This document shows positions 15,082-23,361 of a stretch of 37,864 nt of DNA, piece after piece. The position numbers and the translations under genes are program-made. The stretch is from positions 1 through 37,864 of the forward strand of contig CAKPLD010000006.1 of the NCBI GenBank assembly GCA_934167225.1. The letters are read 5' to 3'. The notes under the pieces are model-generated. The model was not told where the DNA came from and searched no databases. It saw only the letters and a program-made list of their open reading frames with translations. Numbering within the stretch: the first letter of the stretch is position 1; each line of letters starts with the position of its first letter. The DNA is from an uncultured Clostridia bacterium. GTDB taxonomy: Bacteria; Bacillota; Clostridia; TANB77; CAG-508.

Positions 15082-15435
15082 ATGAGTAGAAATTTTGATA
15101 TTAGCCAAGAAAAACAAGAACAAATATTGCGTGGTAAAAGAATTAAATACATTAGAGAAAATGAACTAAAATTAAATAAAACTGATTTAGCAAAACAAAT
15201 TGGCATCTCCAGTCAATTTCTAGGTTTAGTTGAAGATGGTAAAAGTAATCTTACATATAGAAGTATCAGACTTCTTAGAAATTTAACAGGTCACTCTGCT
15301 GACTACATCTTGTTTGGTCTTGATGATAGTGTTATAAAGGAAACTAAAATATTTTTACAAAGATATGATGAAAAAGAACTTAATGGAGCTTTAGATATGC
15401 TTAAGGAACTGTGTTTTGTATTAAGTCGCAAATAA
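15082..15435 (+). CDS. XRE-family transcriptional regulator
   Basis: 117 aa from the ATG at 15082; GGGGTG lies about 9 nt upstream, and an in-frame GTG at 15073 is inside that ribosome binding site. Residues ~14-70 form a Cro/cI helix-turn-helix: RGKRIKYIRE, LNKTDLAKQIGISSQFLGLV (recognition helix) and YRSIRLLRNLTGHSADYILFG. A C-terminal helix (ELNGALDMLKELCFVL) may dimerise. It is divergent from the Spo0A-like gene, so the two probably share a ~130-nt control region with TATAAT at 15043-15048. Target unknown. Confidence 0.85.
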   Translation: MSRNFDISQEKQEQILRGKRIKYIRENELKLNKTDLAKQIGISSQFLGLVEDGKSNLTYRSIRLLRNLTGHSADYILFGLDDSVIKETKIFLQRYDEKELNGALDMLKELCFVLSRK

Positions 15436-15454
15436 TACAAAATAAAAAAACATT

Positions 15455-15522
15455 CTAAATTAATTTTTAGTAATAATTTATTCACTTGAATTAAGTGAAA
15501 TTGTTCTTAAAAATTAATTTAG
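15455..15522. terminator. Long two-tier hairpin between convergent genes
   Basis: CTAAATTAATTTTTA (15455-15469) pairs exactly with TAAAAATTAATTTAG (15508-15522), and inside it TTCACTT pairs with AAGTGAA (15481-15487/15493-15499). It serves the plus-strand XRE gene and the minus-strand flavoprotein upstream. Confidence 0.75.
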
Positions 15523-15533
15523 AGTATTTTATA

Positions 15534-17114
15534 TTACGCCAAAAATACTTTGGCTACATTTTCAGAAGCTTTTAATCCATCCATTGCGGCGGACATTATG
15601 CCACCAGCATATCCTGCACCTTCTCCTGCTGGATATATTCCTAGAATTTCACTTTGGCCATCTTCATTTCTTAAAATTCTAATTGGAGATGATGTTCTTG
15701 TTTCTATTGCAGATAAAACTGTGCTTCCATCAGCAAAGCCTTTTATTTTTTTATCGAATTCTGTAAATGCTTCTTTTAATGCAATTGTAACAAATTCTGG
15801 TAGTATTTCTTGTAAATTAGCAAAGTTGTAATCTCCTTTAAATATGGGTGTAACATCTTCTAATTTTTCTGTTTTTTTATTTTTATAAAAATCTTTTAAA
15901 AGTTGAACAGGTATTTTTCCTTTTCCAATTTCATATGTCTTTTCTTCCAATTTTTCTTGAAATTTTAAACCTCCGAAAATGTTTTCTTCAAAATCGCTTG
16001 GTAGAACTGTTACTACAATTGCCGAGTTTGCTGTTTTTGTATCTCTATTATGATTACTCATTCCGTTTATAGCAAGCCTATTCTTTTCTGATGATGCATT
16101 TACAACATATCCGCCAGGACACATACAAAATGAATATACTCCTCTTCCATTGCTTGCATGATATGTTAACTTATATGAAGCTGGTGGTAGTTTTTCTTTA
16201 AACTTCCCATATTGTGCATAATTAATTTTATCTTGTAAATGCTGTACCCTTACTCCTATAGCAAATGGCTTTGGTTCCATAGGTAGTTTATTTTTTTCTA
16301 GAACTCTAAAGGTATCTCTTGCACTGTGTCCTATGGCTAAAATTAATACTTCTGTATCTAGTATTTCTTTATTGTTTATTTCTATGTTTTTTACATGTCC
16401 ATTTTCTATATTTATGTTTGTAAGACAAGCATTGTATCTTATTTCTCCACCCATCTTTATTATTTCATTTCTTAAGTTTATAATTACTTTTCTTAATAAA
16501 TCTGTTCCTATATGTGGCTTATTTACATACAATATTTCCTTTGGTGCTCCCATTTTAACAAATATTTCTAAAACTTTTTTATTTCTTCCATATTTGTCTT
16601 TTACTAATGTATTTAGCTTTCCATCTGAAAAAGTACCTGCTCCACCTTCTCCAAATTGTACATTAGATTCTGGATTTAGTATTCCTGTATTCCAAAATTT
16701 TTCTACTGTTTTTACTCTGTTTTCTATTTTTTCTCCTCTTTCTAATATAAGAGGCCTATATCCATGTTTTGCAAGCATATATGCTGAAAATAAACCTGCC
16801 GGGCCTGAACCTACTATTATAGGTCTAGTTTTTAATTTTTGTGTTCCTGTAACCTTAAATTCATATTTTATATTAGGTGCTTTTAGAACGTCTTTGGATT
16901 TATTTCTTTTTAAAACTATATTTTCATTTTTTACTTTTACATCAATTTCGTAAGAATAAAAAATTTTATTTTTATCTCTGGCATCTATAGATTTTTTTAC
17001 AATTTCAAATTCGTTAATTTCTTCTTTTTTTATTCTTAATTTTTTTGCACATTGTTTAATTATTTCTTCTTCATTTTCATCTAACGATACATTTATTTGT
17101 CTTACTCGAATCAT
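15534..17114 (-). CDS. FAD-dependent oxidoreductase, COG2509-like
   Basis: 526 aa. An N-terminal ~90-residue ferredoxin-like/THUMP-like region is followed by a Rossmann FAD-binding motif IIVGSGPAGLFSAYMLAKHG (about 99-118) with LILERG. Then come VQFGEGGAGTFSDGKLNT, ILAIGHSARDTF, and the C-terminal GIYPAGEGAGYAGGIMSAAMDG that closes around FAD. This is the widespread clostridial FAD-dependent protein family whose substrate is not established. It sits 10 nt downstream of another flavoprotein gene on the same strand, so they are cotranscribed. Confidence 0.9.
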   Translation of the reverse strand: MIRVRQINVSLDENEEEIIKQCAKKLRIKKEEINEFEIVKKSIDARDKNKIFYSYEIDVKVKNENIVLKRNKSKDVLKAPNIKYEFKVTGTQKLKTRPIIVGSGPAGLFSAYMLAKHGYRPLILERGEKIENRVKTVEKFWNTGILNPESNVQFGEGGAGTFSDGKLNTLVKDKYGRNKKVLEIFVKMGAPKEILYVNKPHIGTDLLRKVIINLRNEIIKMGGEIRYNACLTNINIENGHVKNIEINNKEILDTEVLILAIGHSARDTFRVLEKNKLPMEPKPFAIGVRVQHLQDKINYAQYGKFKEKLPPASYKLTYHASNGRGVYSFCMCPGGYVVNASSEKNRLAINGMSNHNRDTKTANSAIVVTVLPSDFEENIFGGLKFQEKLEEKTYEIGKGKIPVQLLKDFYKNKKTEKLEDVTPIFKGDYNFANLQEILPEFVTIALKEAFTEFDKKIKGFADGSTVLSAIETRTSSPIRILRNEDGQSEILGIYPAGEGAGYAGGIMSAAMDGLKASENVAKVFLA

Positions 17115-17124
17115 GTTTTCCCCC

Positions 17125-18351
17125 TTATTTTATGCTTCTTCCTGCTATAATTCCTGTTATCCACGCCCATTCTAAATTATAGCCACCACAATCTCCATCT
17201 GCATCTAATAATTCTCCTGTAATATATAAACCTTTTTCCTTTTTAGATTCCATTGTTTTTGTATTTATTTCGCTTAATAGAACTCCACCTGTACATACTT
17301 GTGCTTTATCAAATGAATTTGTTCCTGTTATATTTAAGTCAAATTCGACAAATTTTCTTGCAATAGATGTTTTTTGTTTGTCAGTTAGTTCGTTCCATTT
17401 TGCGCTTTTTGAAATGTTAACTAATTTTAAAAATACATCTACAAGTTTATAGTTTATAACACTTTCCAAATTCTCCGCTATAGTTCGGTCTTTTAAGATT
17501 TTACTTCTTTTATCCATCCATATAATAAATTCTTTTATATTTTTTATGTTGAGACCATATAAAAAATTTATTTTAACTTTTTCTTTTTTCTTATTTTCTA
17601 TCCCTCTTGCTACTCTACCACTTAAATTAAACACACAAATTCCACTAATTCCATAATTGGTAAGCTGTATTTCTCCTGTTTCTTCCCCTATATTTATCTC
17701 GTTTTCATATAATTTTATTTGTACATCGGTTCTTATTCCTTCCCATTCTTTTAGGTATTTTTCATTTGCTTTTAGTTGAACAAGTGCTGGCAATGGTTTA
17801 TTTATTGTGTGTTTAAAATTTTTACATATTTCATAGCCCAATCCATCTGAACCTGTTTTTGGTGCACATCTTGAACCTGTAGCAATTATTATTTTATCTG
17901 ATGTTACCGTATTTTGATCTTTTAATATAACTTCGAATTTATCTTCTTTTTTTGTTACATTAATTACTTCCGTATTTGTAAATATTTTTACATTTTGCTT
18001 TTTAGCCTCTAATATAAGTGCTCTTTGTATACTAACTGCTTGATTTGAATATGGGTAATAATATCCATTTTTTATTTTTGGTTCTATTCCTATGCTTTTG
18101 AAAAAATTTAATGCTTCTTCTTTATTTTTAGCATTTAAAATTTCTTCTATTTTTTCAATATTAGAACCTCTATAATGCCTTAAAGATTGGTCTTCATTCC
18201 AAAAATTACACCTTCCGTTACCTGTTGCTAGAATTTTTTTTCCACATATTTCATTTTTTTCTATTAATACAACTTCATTTCCATTTTTTTTAGCATATAT
18301 ACTTGCTACTATTCCAGATGCTCCTGCTCCTATTACTATTACTTTTTTCAA
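17125..18351 (-). CDS. NAD(P)/FAD-dependent oxidoreductase, HI0933/YtfP family
   Basis: 408 aa, cytoplasmic flavoprotein. FAD-binding GAGASGIVASIYAKKNG (residues 8-24) with VVLIEKNEICGKKILATGNGRCNF, a hallmark of the HI0933-like (BaiN/aminoacetone-oxidase-annotated) family. Then IIATGSRCAPKTGSDGLGY, LVQLKA, YGISGICVFNLSG, and the C-terminal VCTGGVLLSEI and LYITGELLDADGDCGGYN. The physiological substrate of most members is unknown. It leads the operon with the 15534-17114 flavoprotein. Confidence 0.9.
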   Translation of the reverse strand: MKKVIVIGAGASGIVASIYAKKNGNEVVLIEKNEICGKKILATGNGRCNFWNEDQSLRHYRGSNIEKIEEILNAKNKEEALNFFKSIGIEPKIKNGYYYPYSNQAVSIQRALILEAKKQNVKIFTNTEVINVTKKEDKFEVILKDQNTVTSDKIIIATGSRCAPKTGSDGLGYEICKNFKHTINKPLPALVQLKANEKYLKEWEGIRTDVQIKLYENEINIGEETGEIQLTNYGISGICVFNLSGRVARGIENKKKEKVKINFLYGLNIKNIKEFIIWMDKRSKILKDRTIAENLESVINYKLVDVFLKLVNISKSAKWNELTDKQKTSIARKFVEFDLNITGTNSFDKAQVCTGGVLLSEINTKTMESKKEKGLYITGELLDADGDCGGYNLEWAWITGIIAGRSIK

Positions 18352-18415
18352 TTTTTTCTCCTTTTTTATTTTTTCATATTTTTCATTTTTTTGCTCAAAC
18401 TATAATCAGATTTGT

Positions 18416-18428
18416 GTACAAATTGTAC
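18416..18428. promoter_or_regulatory. Palindrome GTACAAATTGTAC upstream of the 78-aa XRE gene
   Basis: A 13-nt dyad (GTACAA-A-TTGTAC) in the 165-nt gap between the divergent flavoprotein and XRE genes, a plausible operator for the small XRE regulator. Only one copy seen. Confidence 0.35.
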
Positions 18429-18516
18429 CTTGTAAGTATGTTCAAATAGACTATTTTCGACATTTTTCTTGCTATACTTTTTTGTAATATATCAAAATAA
18501 TTGAGGTGATTATATA

Positions 18517-18753
18517 ATGACATTATCAGATGCTGTTCGCAAACGTATAAGATTTTATTTAGATGAAAATGGAATGTCAATATGGGCATTGTTTAAAGCT
18601 TCTGGAATCCCACGTTCTACACTTTGTTCTTTTATGAATGGTACAACAGAACTTATAAAATTAGATACCTTGTTACATGTTTGTGAAGGTTTTAATATAA
18701 CTTTAATAGAATTTTTTAGTGATCCTGTTTTTAATGATGTTGAACAAGATTAA
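18517..18753 (+). CDS. Small XRE-family regulator
   Basis: 78 aa, essentially only a helix-turn-helix: VRKRIRFYLDENGMSIWALF, KASGIPRSTLCSFMNGTTEL (recognition helix about 25-45) and LDTLLHVCEGFNITLIEFF. The start ATG at 18517 follows GAGGTGAT. Transcribed alone on the plus strand, divergent from the two flavoprotein genes and convergent with the sortase gene, with a shared bidirectional terminator. Likely a DNA-binding regulator acting as a dimer; targets unknown. Confidence 0.85.
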   Translation: MTLSDAVRKRIRFYLDENGMSIWALFKASGIPRSTLCSFMNGTTELIKLDTLLHVCEGFNITLIEFFSDPVFNDVEQD

Positions 18754-18764
18754 TTTTTAAAAAT

Positions 18765-18801
18765 AAATATCTTTTCGAAAGTATAATTCGAAAAGATATT
18801 T
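18765..18801. terminator. Bidirectional terminator between XRE and sortase genes
   Basis: AAATATCTTTTCGAA (18765-18779) pairs exactly with TTCGAAAAGATATTT (18787-18801), 7-nt loop, T-rich on both sides. Confidence 0.88.
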
Positions 18802-18802
18802 T

Positions 18803-19525
18803 TTATATTGACTCTGCTTGCACTATTACTCTTTGTTTGCTATCATCTGTACATGTTATTAATGTTATAATTTTTTTGCCATTTGTTATTTGGCTTGTAC
18901 AGCTTGTATCAGATGGGTCAACCGTATATTTATCATATACAGAATATTTTAATGTGTTTTTATTTACATCTGTTATTTCTATTGTGTCTCCAACTTTTAA
19001 TGTTGGAACTTTACTAAAGAATCTCTTATTTCTATAGTTGTGCCCTGCTATGCACAAATTTCCAACTTCATTTGGATTACTTCCCCAGAATTTACATACT
19101 GAAACTTTTAATAAGTCGTCATCAGTTTCTGAAAGTATTGGATAGTTTACATTTATAGATGGTATGCTAATTGTTCCTACTGTTTCATATGTTTTTCCGT
19201 TTGATGCAGTGTATTTATCTGTTGCATTTGTCGAGGTAGATTCTGGCGTACTTGCTACTTCGTTTTCTTGTCCATCATCACTTCCATCTAGTGCTATTAT
19301 CCATGCATCACTATCGCTTTTTATTGTTGTTCCGTCAGCCATTCCTGTTAATATATCATTTGATATATCTGCATTTTTGTTTCTATCGTATTCAGCATAT
19401 ACGTAAAATGAAAATAAAATGACTATCAATATTATTGATATTATAAAATTGAATTTGTACATTTTCTTTTTTCTTTTTAATTCTGGAGTTATATATATTT
19501 TTTCTGTTACTAAAATTTGATTCAT
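18803..19525 (-). CDS. Sortase (class D-like cysteine transpeptidase)
   Basis: 240 aa. N-terminal cytoplasmic basic segment and membrane anchor (residues ~24-44, KFNFIISIILIVILFSFYVY), a Ser/Thr/Asp-rich linker, then the sortase beta-barrel from VGTISIPSINVNYPIL. Catalytic triad: His162 in AGHNYR, Cys225 in TLITCTD, Arg232 in KQRVIV. It would link LPxTG-like surface proteins to the wall; no substrate gene is in the window. The class is judged from length and TLITC context. The -10 is probably the extended TGATATAAT about 30 nt upstream. It stands alone. Confidence 0.92.
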   Translation of the reverse strand: MNQILVTEKIYITPELKRKKKMYKFNFIISIILIVILFSFYVYAEYDRNKNADISNDILTGMADGTTIKSDSDAWIIALDGSDDGQENEVASTPESTSTNATDKYTASNGKTYETVGTISIPSINVNYPILSETDDDLLKVSVCKFWGSNPNEVGNLCIAGHNYRNKRFFSKVPTLKVGDTIEITDVNKNTLKYSVYDKYTVDPSDTSCTSQITNGKKIITLITCTDDSKQRVIVQAESI

Positions 19526-19585
19526 ATATTCCTCCCTTACACTTATTTATTATATCATTTATTTTAAAAAATTAAAATATCTATT

Positions 19586-20437
19586 TTAAAAATTATTGCT
19601 TATTCTTGCAAAATCTTCTATTGTAAGTTTTTCTGCTCTTATATTTTCTTCTAGATTTAGTGTTTTTAGCTTTTTTAGTCCTTCTTCCTTTGATCTAAAT
19701 ACTCCTGTATTTACCAATGCATTTAGTAGGGTTTTTCTTCTTTGCATAAATGCACTTTTTATTATATTAAAAAATAATTTTTGATTTTTTACCTTAACAG
19801 CTGGCTCTTTTCTTAATTTTAAATTAATTACCTCAGATGTAACTTCTGGCATTGGTATAAAACATGTATTTTCTACTTCTCTTATTTTTGTAGATTCGCA
19901 GTAATAATAAACCGTATAGGTTATTGCTCCTGTATTTTTTCCTCCTGGTGTTTCTATTAATCTATCTGCTACTTCTTTTTGTATCATTACTGTTATGCTT
20001 TCAATATCTAAATTTTCTTCTAATAATTTCATTATTATTGGTGTGGTTATATAATATGGAAGATTTGCTACAATTTTTACATTTTCAATTCCGTTTTGCT
20101 CTTTTTCTTCTTTTATTATTTTGTTTAAATCCAATTTTAGCACATCTTGATTAATTAATTCTATATTATTATATGCAATAAATCTGTCATTTAATATTTT
20201 TATCATTTCTTTGTCTAGTTCGACACATATAACTTTTTTTGCTTTTTCAACCAAAAGCGCAGTCATACTGCCAAGTCCTGGTCCTATTTCTATTACTAAA
20301 TCATTTTTTTCTATATTAGCTCCATTTACAATGTCTTCGATTGCTGTATCATCTATTAAAAAATTTTGACCTAAGCTTTTATTTGCTTTTATTTTATATT
20401 TTTTCATTATTAATTTTGTTTCTTCTAATACATTCAT
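19586..20437 (-). CDS. rsmA: 16S rRNA dimethyladenosine transferase (A1518/A1519)
   Basis: Dimethylates two adjacent adenosines in the 3' terminal hairpin of 16S rRNA with SAM during 30S maturation. 283 aa, usual length. Motifs: NKSLGQNFLID, VIEIGPGLGSMTALL (SAM site, ~46-60), CVELDKEM, the catalytic NLPYYITTPI (~127-136), and the C-terminal FIPMPEVTSEV, AFMQRRKTL. The start ATG at 20437 follows AGAGGG. It lies downstream of yraN/dprA/yifB on the same strand. Confidence 0.97.
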   Translation of the reverse strand: MNVLEETKLIMKKYKIKANKSLGQNFLIDDTAIEDIVNGANIEKNDLVIEIGPGLGSMTALLVEKAKKVICVELDKEMIKILNDRFIAYNNIELINQDVLKLDLNKIIKEEKEQNGIENVKIVANLPYYITTPIIMKLLEENLDIESITVMIQKEVADRLIETPGGKNTGAITYTVYYYCESTKIREVENTCFIPMPEVTSEVINLKLRKEPAVKVKNQKLFFNIIKSAFMQRRKTLLNALVNTGVFRSKEEGLKKLKTLNLEENIRAEKLTIEDFARISNNF

Positions 20438-20482
20438 TTTTTTACCCTCTATTCCATATTTTACTATATTTCGCTTCTTAAA

Positions 20483-20842
20483 TCAACCTTTTATGTCAAC
20501 ATTTTTCAAATGACTTAACTTATATTTATTTTTACTAATATAAATTTCAATTACATCGAATCTCATATATTCATTTTCAATATTATTTTTATGTATATAA
20601 TATTTTACTGTTTTGCATATATGATTTTTTTTATATTCATCAACTGCTTCTCTTGGTTTTCCAAAACACAAATTGCTTCTCGTTTTTACTTCTACAAATA
20701 CATATTCTTCCCCATCTTTGGCAATTATATCAATTTCTCCTTGTTTACATCTAAAATTTCTTTCAATTATCTTATACCCTATGTTTTCTAGGTATTTTGA
20801 ACTTAGTTCTTCTCCTATGTTTCCCAATTCTTTTTTATTAAT
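20483..20842 (-). CDS. YraN/UPF0102 family endonuclease-like protein, apparent AUU start
   Basis: About 119 aa. Motifs of the UPF0102 restriction-endonuclease-like fold: LGNIGEELSSKYLENIGYKI, NFRCKQGEIDIIAKDGEEYV and VFVEVKTRS (E..D..ExK active-site pattern), then REAVDEYKKNHI. Start choice: the first standard start is TTG at 20827, which has no ribosome binding site. Extending five codons to ATT (20840-20842) gives I/M-NKKELGN, which matches the normal family N-terminus, and AGAGGTGA at the end of dprA sits about 9 nt before it. I therefore favour an AUU start. It is overlapped by dprA's ribosome-binding context, so it is probably coupled to dprA. Role uncertain; often linked to DNA processing genes. 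Confidence 0.85.
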   Translation of the reverse strand: MNKKELGNIGEELSSKYLENIGYKIIERNFRCKQGEIDIIAKDGEEYVFVEVKTRSNLCFGKPREAVDEYKKNHICKTVKYYIHKNNIENEYMRFDVIEIYISKNKYKLSHLKNVDIKG

Positions 20843-20844
20843 TT

Positions 20845-21708
20845 TTATTCACCTCTCACATACATATTTCCTGGTAATTTTAATATTTTTCCCTCAATTT
20901 CAAGTATTGTAAGTTCGTAGATTACTTCATTTACATTTTTATTGTATTTTTTTATAATTTCATTTATGTTTATAGGTTTTTCTGTTATTAAACCATATAG
21001 TCCTTCATTAGCATTTTTATTTTTTTCTACTTCTATTATATTTTTCCTCACTCCAAATTTATTCAAAAATTTATATTTATTAATAATATCACTTGGAGTT
21101 GTTACAAGGTTGGCAAATTCTTTTATGAGCTTATTGGTACCAATACTTTTGGGGTTATCTAAACTTCCAGGTATGCAAAAAACATCTTTTTCTTGTTTAT
21201 TTGCAATTTTAGCTGTAACACTTGTACCACTTCTATATGCTCCTTCTATTATTAATATTCCAATTGATAATCCACTTACTATTCTATTTCTTTCCAAAAA
21301 CTGTTTTCCATTTGCTTCTTTTAATGGTATATATTCAGATATAACACATCCTCCGTTATCTATTATTTTTTTATATAAATTTATATTTTCTTTTGGATAT
21401 ATTTTTTCAAATCCAGATGGTAATACTGCTATGGTTTTTCCTCCATATTTTATGGTTGTTTTATGTGCTATTGTATCAATTCCCATTGCCATTCCACTTA
21501 CTATACTTAAGTCATATTTTACTAATTCTTTTACAAACTTTGTACACCATTTTTCCCCATATTCTGTATTTTTTCTTGATCCAATAACAGCTATACAATT
21601 AGAATTCAAAATTTTTTCGTCACCATTTACATATATTTGCTTTGGTGGATTTTTAATTTCCTTTAATTTTTTTGGATATAAATTATCATCTATATTTATT
21701 ATTTTCAA
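20845..21708 (-). CDS. dprA: DNA-processing protein DprA
   Basis: Loads RecA onto incoming single-stranded DNA in natural transformation. 287 aa. The Rossmann-like DprA core is clear: VIGSRKNTEYGE, LSIVSGMAMGIDTIAHKTTI, KTIAVLPSGFEKIYPKEN, GCVISEYI, FLERNRIVSGLSIGILIIEG, SGTSVTAKIANKQEKDVFCIPG and NPKSIGTNKLI. A short C-terminal winged-helix-like part follows. The start is TTG at 21706-21708, preceded by AGAAGG. It lies 3 nt after yifB (another competence-linked gene) and just before yraN. Confidence 0.95.
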   Translation of the reverse strand: MKIINIDDNLYPKKLKEIKNPPKQIYVNGDEKILNSNCIAVIGSRKNTEYGEKWCTKFVKELVKYDLSIVSGMAMGIDTIAHKTTIKYGGKTIAVLPSGFEKIYPKENINLYKKIIDNGGCVISEYIPLKEANGKQFLERNRIVSGLSIGILIIEGAYRSGTSVTAKIANKQEKDVFCIPGSLDNPKSIGTNKLIKEFANLVTTPSDIINKYKFLNKFGVRKNIIEVEKNKNANEGLYGLITEKPININEIIKKYNKNVNEVIYELTILEIEGKILKLPGNMYVRGE

Positions 21709-21711
21709 AAT

Positions 21712-23260
21712 CTACCTTCTTCCCCAATATTTTCTGTCTAATGATCTATATTGAATTGCTTCTGCTATGTGTTTTTTATTTATATTTTCTTCTCCATCTA
21801 AGTCTGCTATGGTCCTTGAAACTTTAAGTATTCTGCTATATGCTCTTCCGCTTAAACCTAATCTTTCGAAAGCCATTTTTAATAGTTTTTTTGATTCTTC
21901 ATCTATTTTGCAAAATTTTTCTATTAAATTTGGTGTTAGCTCACTATTTGAGTGTATATTTAGATTTTTATATCTATCTAATTGGATTTTTCTAGCTTTA
22001 TCTACTCTTTCCTTTATTTGTTTTGATGTTTCTCCTTTTTCCTCTGAACTTATTTTTTCGTATTCTATTGGTTTTACTTCAATATGTAAATCTATTCTGT
22101 CTAATAGTGGTCCACTTAGTTTTCCAATATAATTTGATATAGCTTTTTCCGAGCAATGGCATTTGTTTTCATCTGTTCCGTAATATCCGCATGGACATGG
22201 ATTCATACTTGCTATTAACATAAAATTAGCAGGATATGTAACAGACATACTTGCCCTACTTATTGTTACATTTCGAGTTTCGAGTGGTCCTCTTAAAACT
22301 TCTAATGTACTTTTCTTAAATTCTGGTAATTCATCTAAAAATAATACACCAAAATGAGCCAAACTTATTTCTCCTGGTTTTGGATTTCTTCCTCCTCCAA
22401 TTATCGAAATTTGCGAACTTGTGTGATGTGGTATTCTAAAAGGCCTTTTTGTAACTAGTCCAATTCCACTTTCTAATTGACCTGATACACTATGAATTTT
22501 AGTTATTTCTAAAGCTTCCTCAAATGTTAAATCAGGCATAATTGTAACTATTCTTTCAGATAATAAACTTTTTCCAGAACCAGGGGCTCCACAAAGCAAA
22601 CAATTATGCGAGCCGTGTAACTGCAATCTCTAAAGCTCTTTTTGCGTTTTCTTGTCCTTTTACATCCGAAAAATCTATATTGTAATTATTCCTATTTTTA
22701 AATGATATTTCATAATTATTTATATATTGTTCTATATTATTTATTCCTTTTAAATAATCTATTAATTCTAATAAATTTTCTACTGGTATAATGTCTAATC
22801 CTTTAATAATTGAAGCTTCTAGTGCATTTTCTTTTGGAATTATAACTCTTTTTATTCCTAATTCTAAGGCTTCTATACACATTGGAAGTATACCATTTAC
22901 CCTATTAATATTTCCATCTAAAGAAAGTTCCCCTAGAAAAATTGTACTTTCAAAATCTTTTATTTTAATAGACCTAATTTCTCCAATTGCAATTAAAATT
23001 CCAACAGCAATTGGTAAGTCGAAAAAAGTCCCCTCTTTTCTTATATCTGCTGGAGCTAAATTTACAACAATTTTTCTACTTGGAAATTCAATTCCTGAAT
23101 TTTTTATTGCTAGTCTAACTCTTTCTTTCGATTCTTTTACCCTCATATCTGGAAGTCCCACTACATCAAAATTTGGGAGTCCTCCTGATACATCTGTCTG
23201 AATCTCTACTAAATAGCCACTTAAGCCCTCTAATGACATACTTTTTATTTTTGATAACAA
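21712..23260 (-). CDS. yifB: YifB/ComM-type Mg-chelatase-like AAA ATPase, interrupted by +1 frameshift at a CGG codon
   Basis: ComM/YifB is a hexameric AAA helicase aiding branch migration in transformation. Part 1 (23260 to 22604) has the Lon-like N-terminal domain (GLPNFDVVGLPDMRVKESKE, PADIRKEGTFFDLPIAVGIL) and enters the ATPase at DVKGQENAKRALEIAVT, then reads CGG and hits TAA at 22604-22606. Part 2 continues at once in the +1 frame: GSHNCLLCGAPGSGKSLLSE (Walker A), VLFLDELPEF (Walker B), CPCGYYGTD and the C-terminal YSRILKVSRTIADL. Skipping the C at 22615 restores A-V-T-G-S-H-N, the normal family sequence, giving ~515 aa. The start is TTG at 23260 with GGAGG upstream. It is either a single-base mutation, a sequence error, or recoding (see findings). 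Confidence 0.9.
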
Positions 23261-23361
23261 ATATTTATCCTCCTTTTTTTATAAATTTGTTGATTTTTAT
23301 TGTAATTTACTATAAAATAATTGTAAAAATTAACCTAAAACTTTAAAGAATGGTGATTATT

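Noticed and set aside
15061..15082. GTG at 15073 as XRE start
   Set aside because: It lies within the GGGGTG ribosome binding site of the ATG at 15082.
21712..22626. Second yifB frame as an independent gene with a TTG start
   Set aside because: No ribosome binding site, it starts inside the ATPase domain, and it joins seamlessly to the upstream frame.
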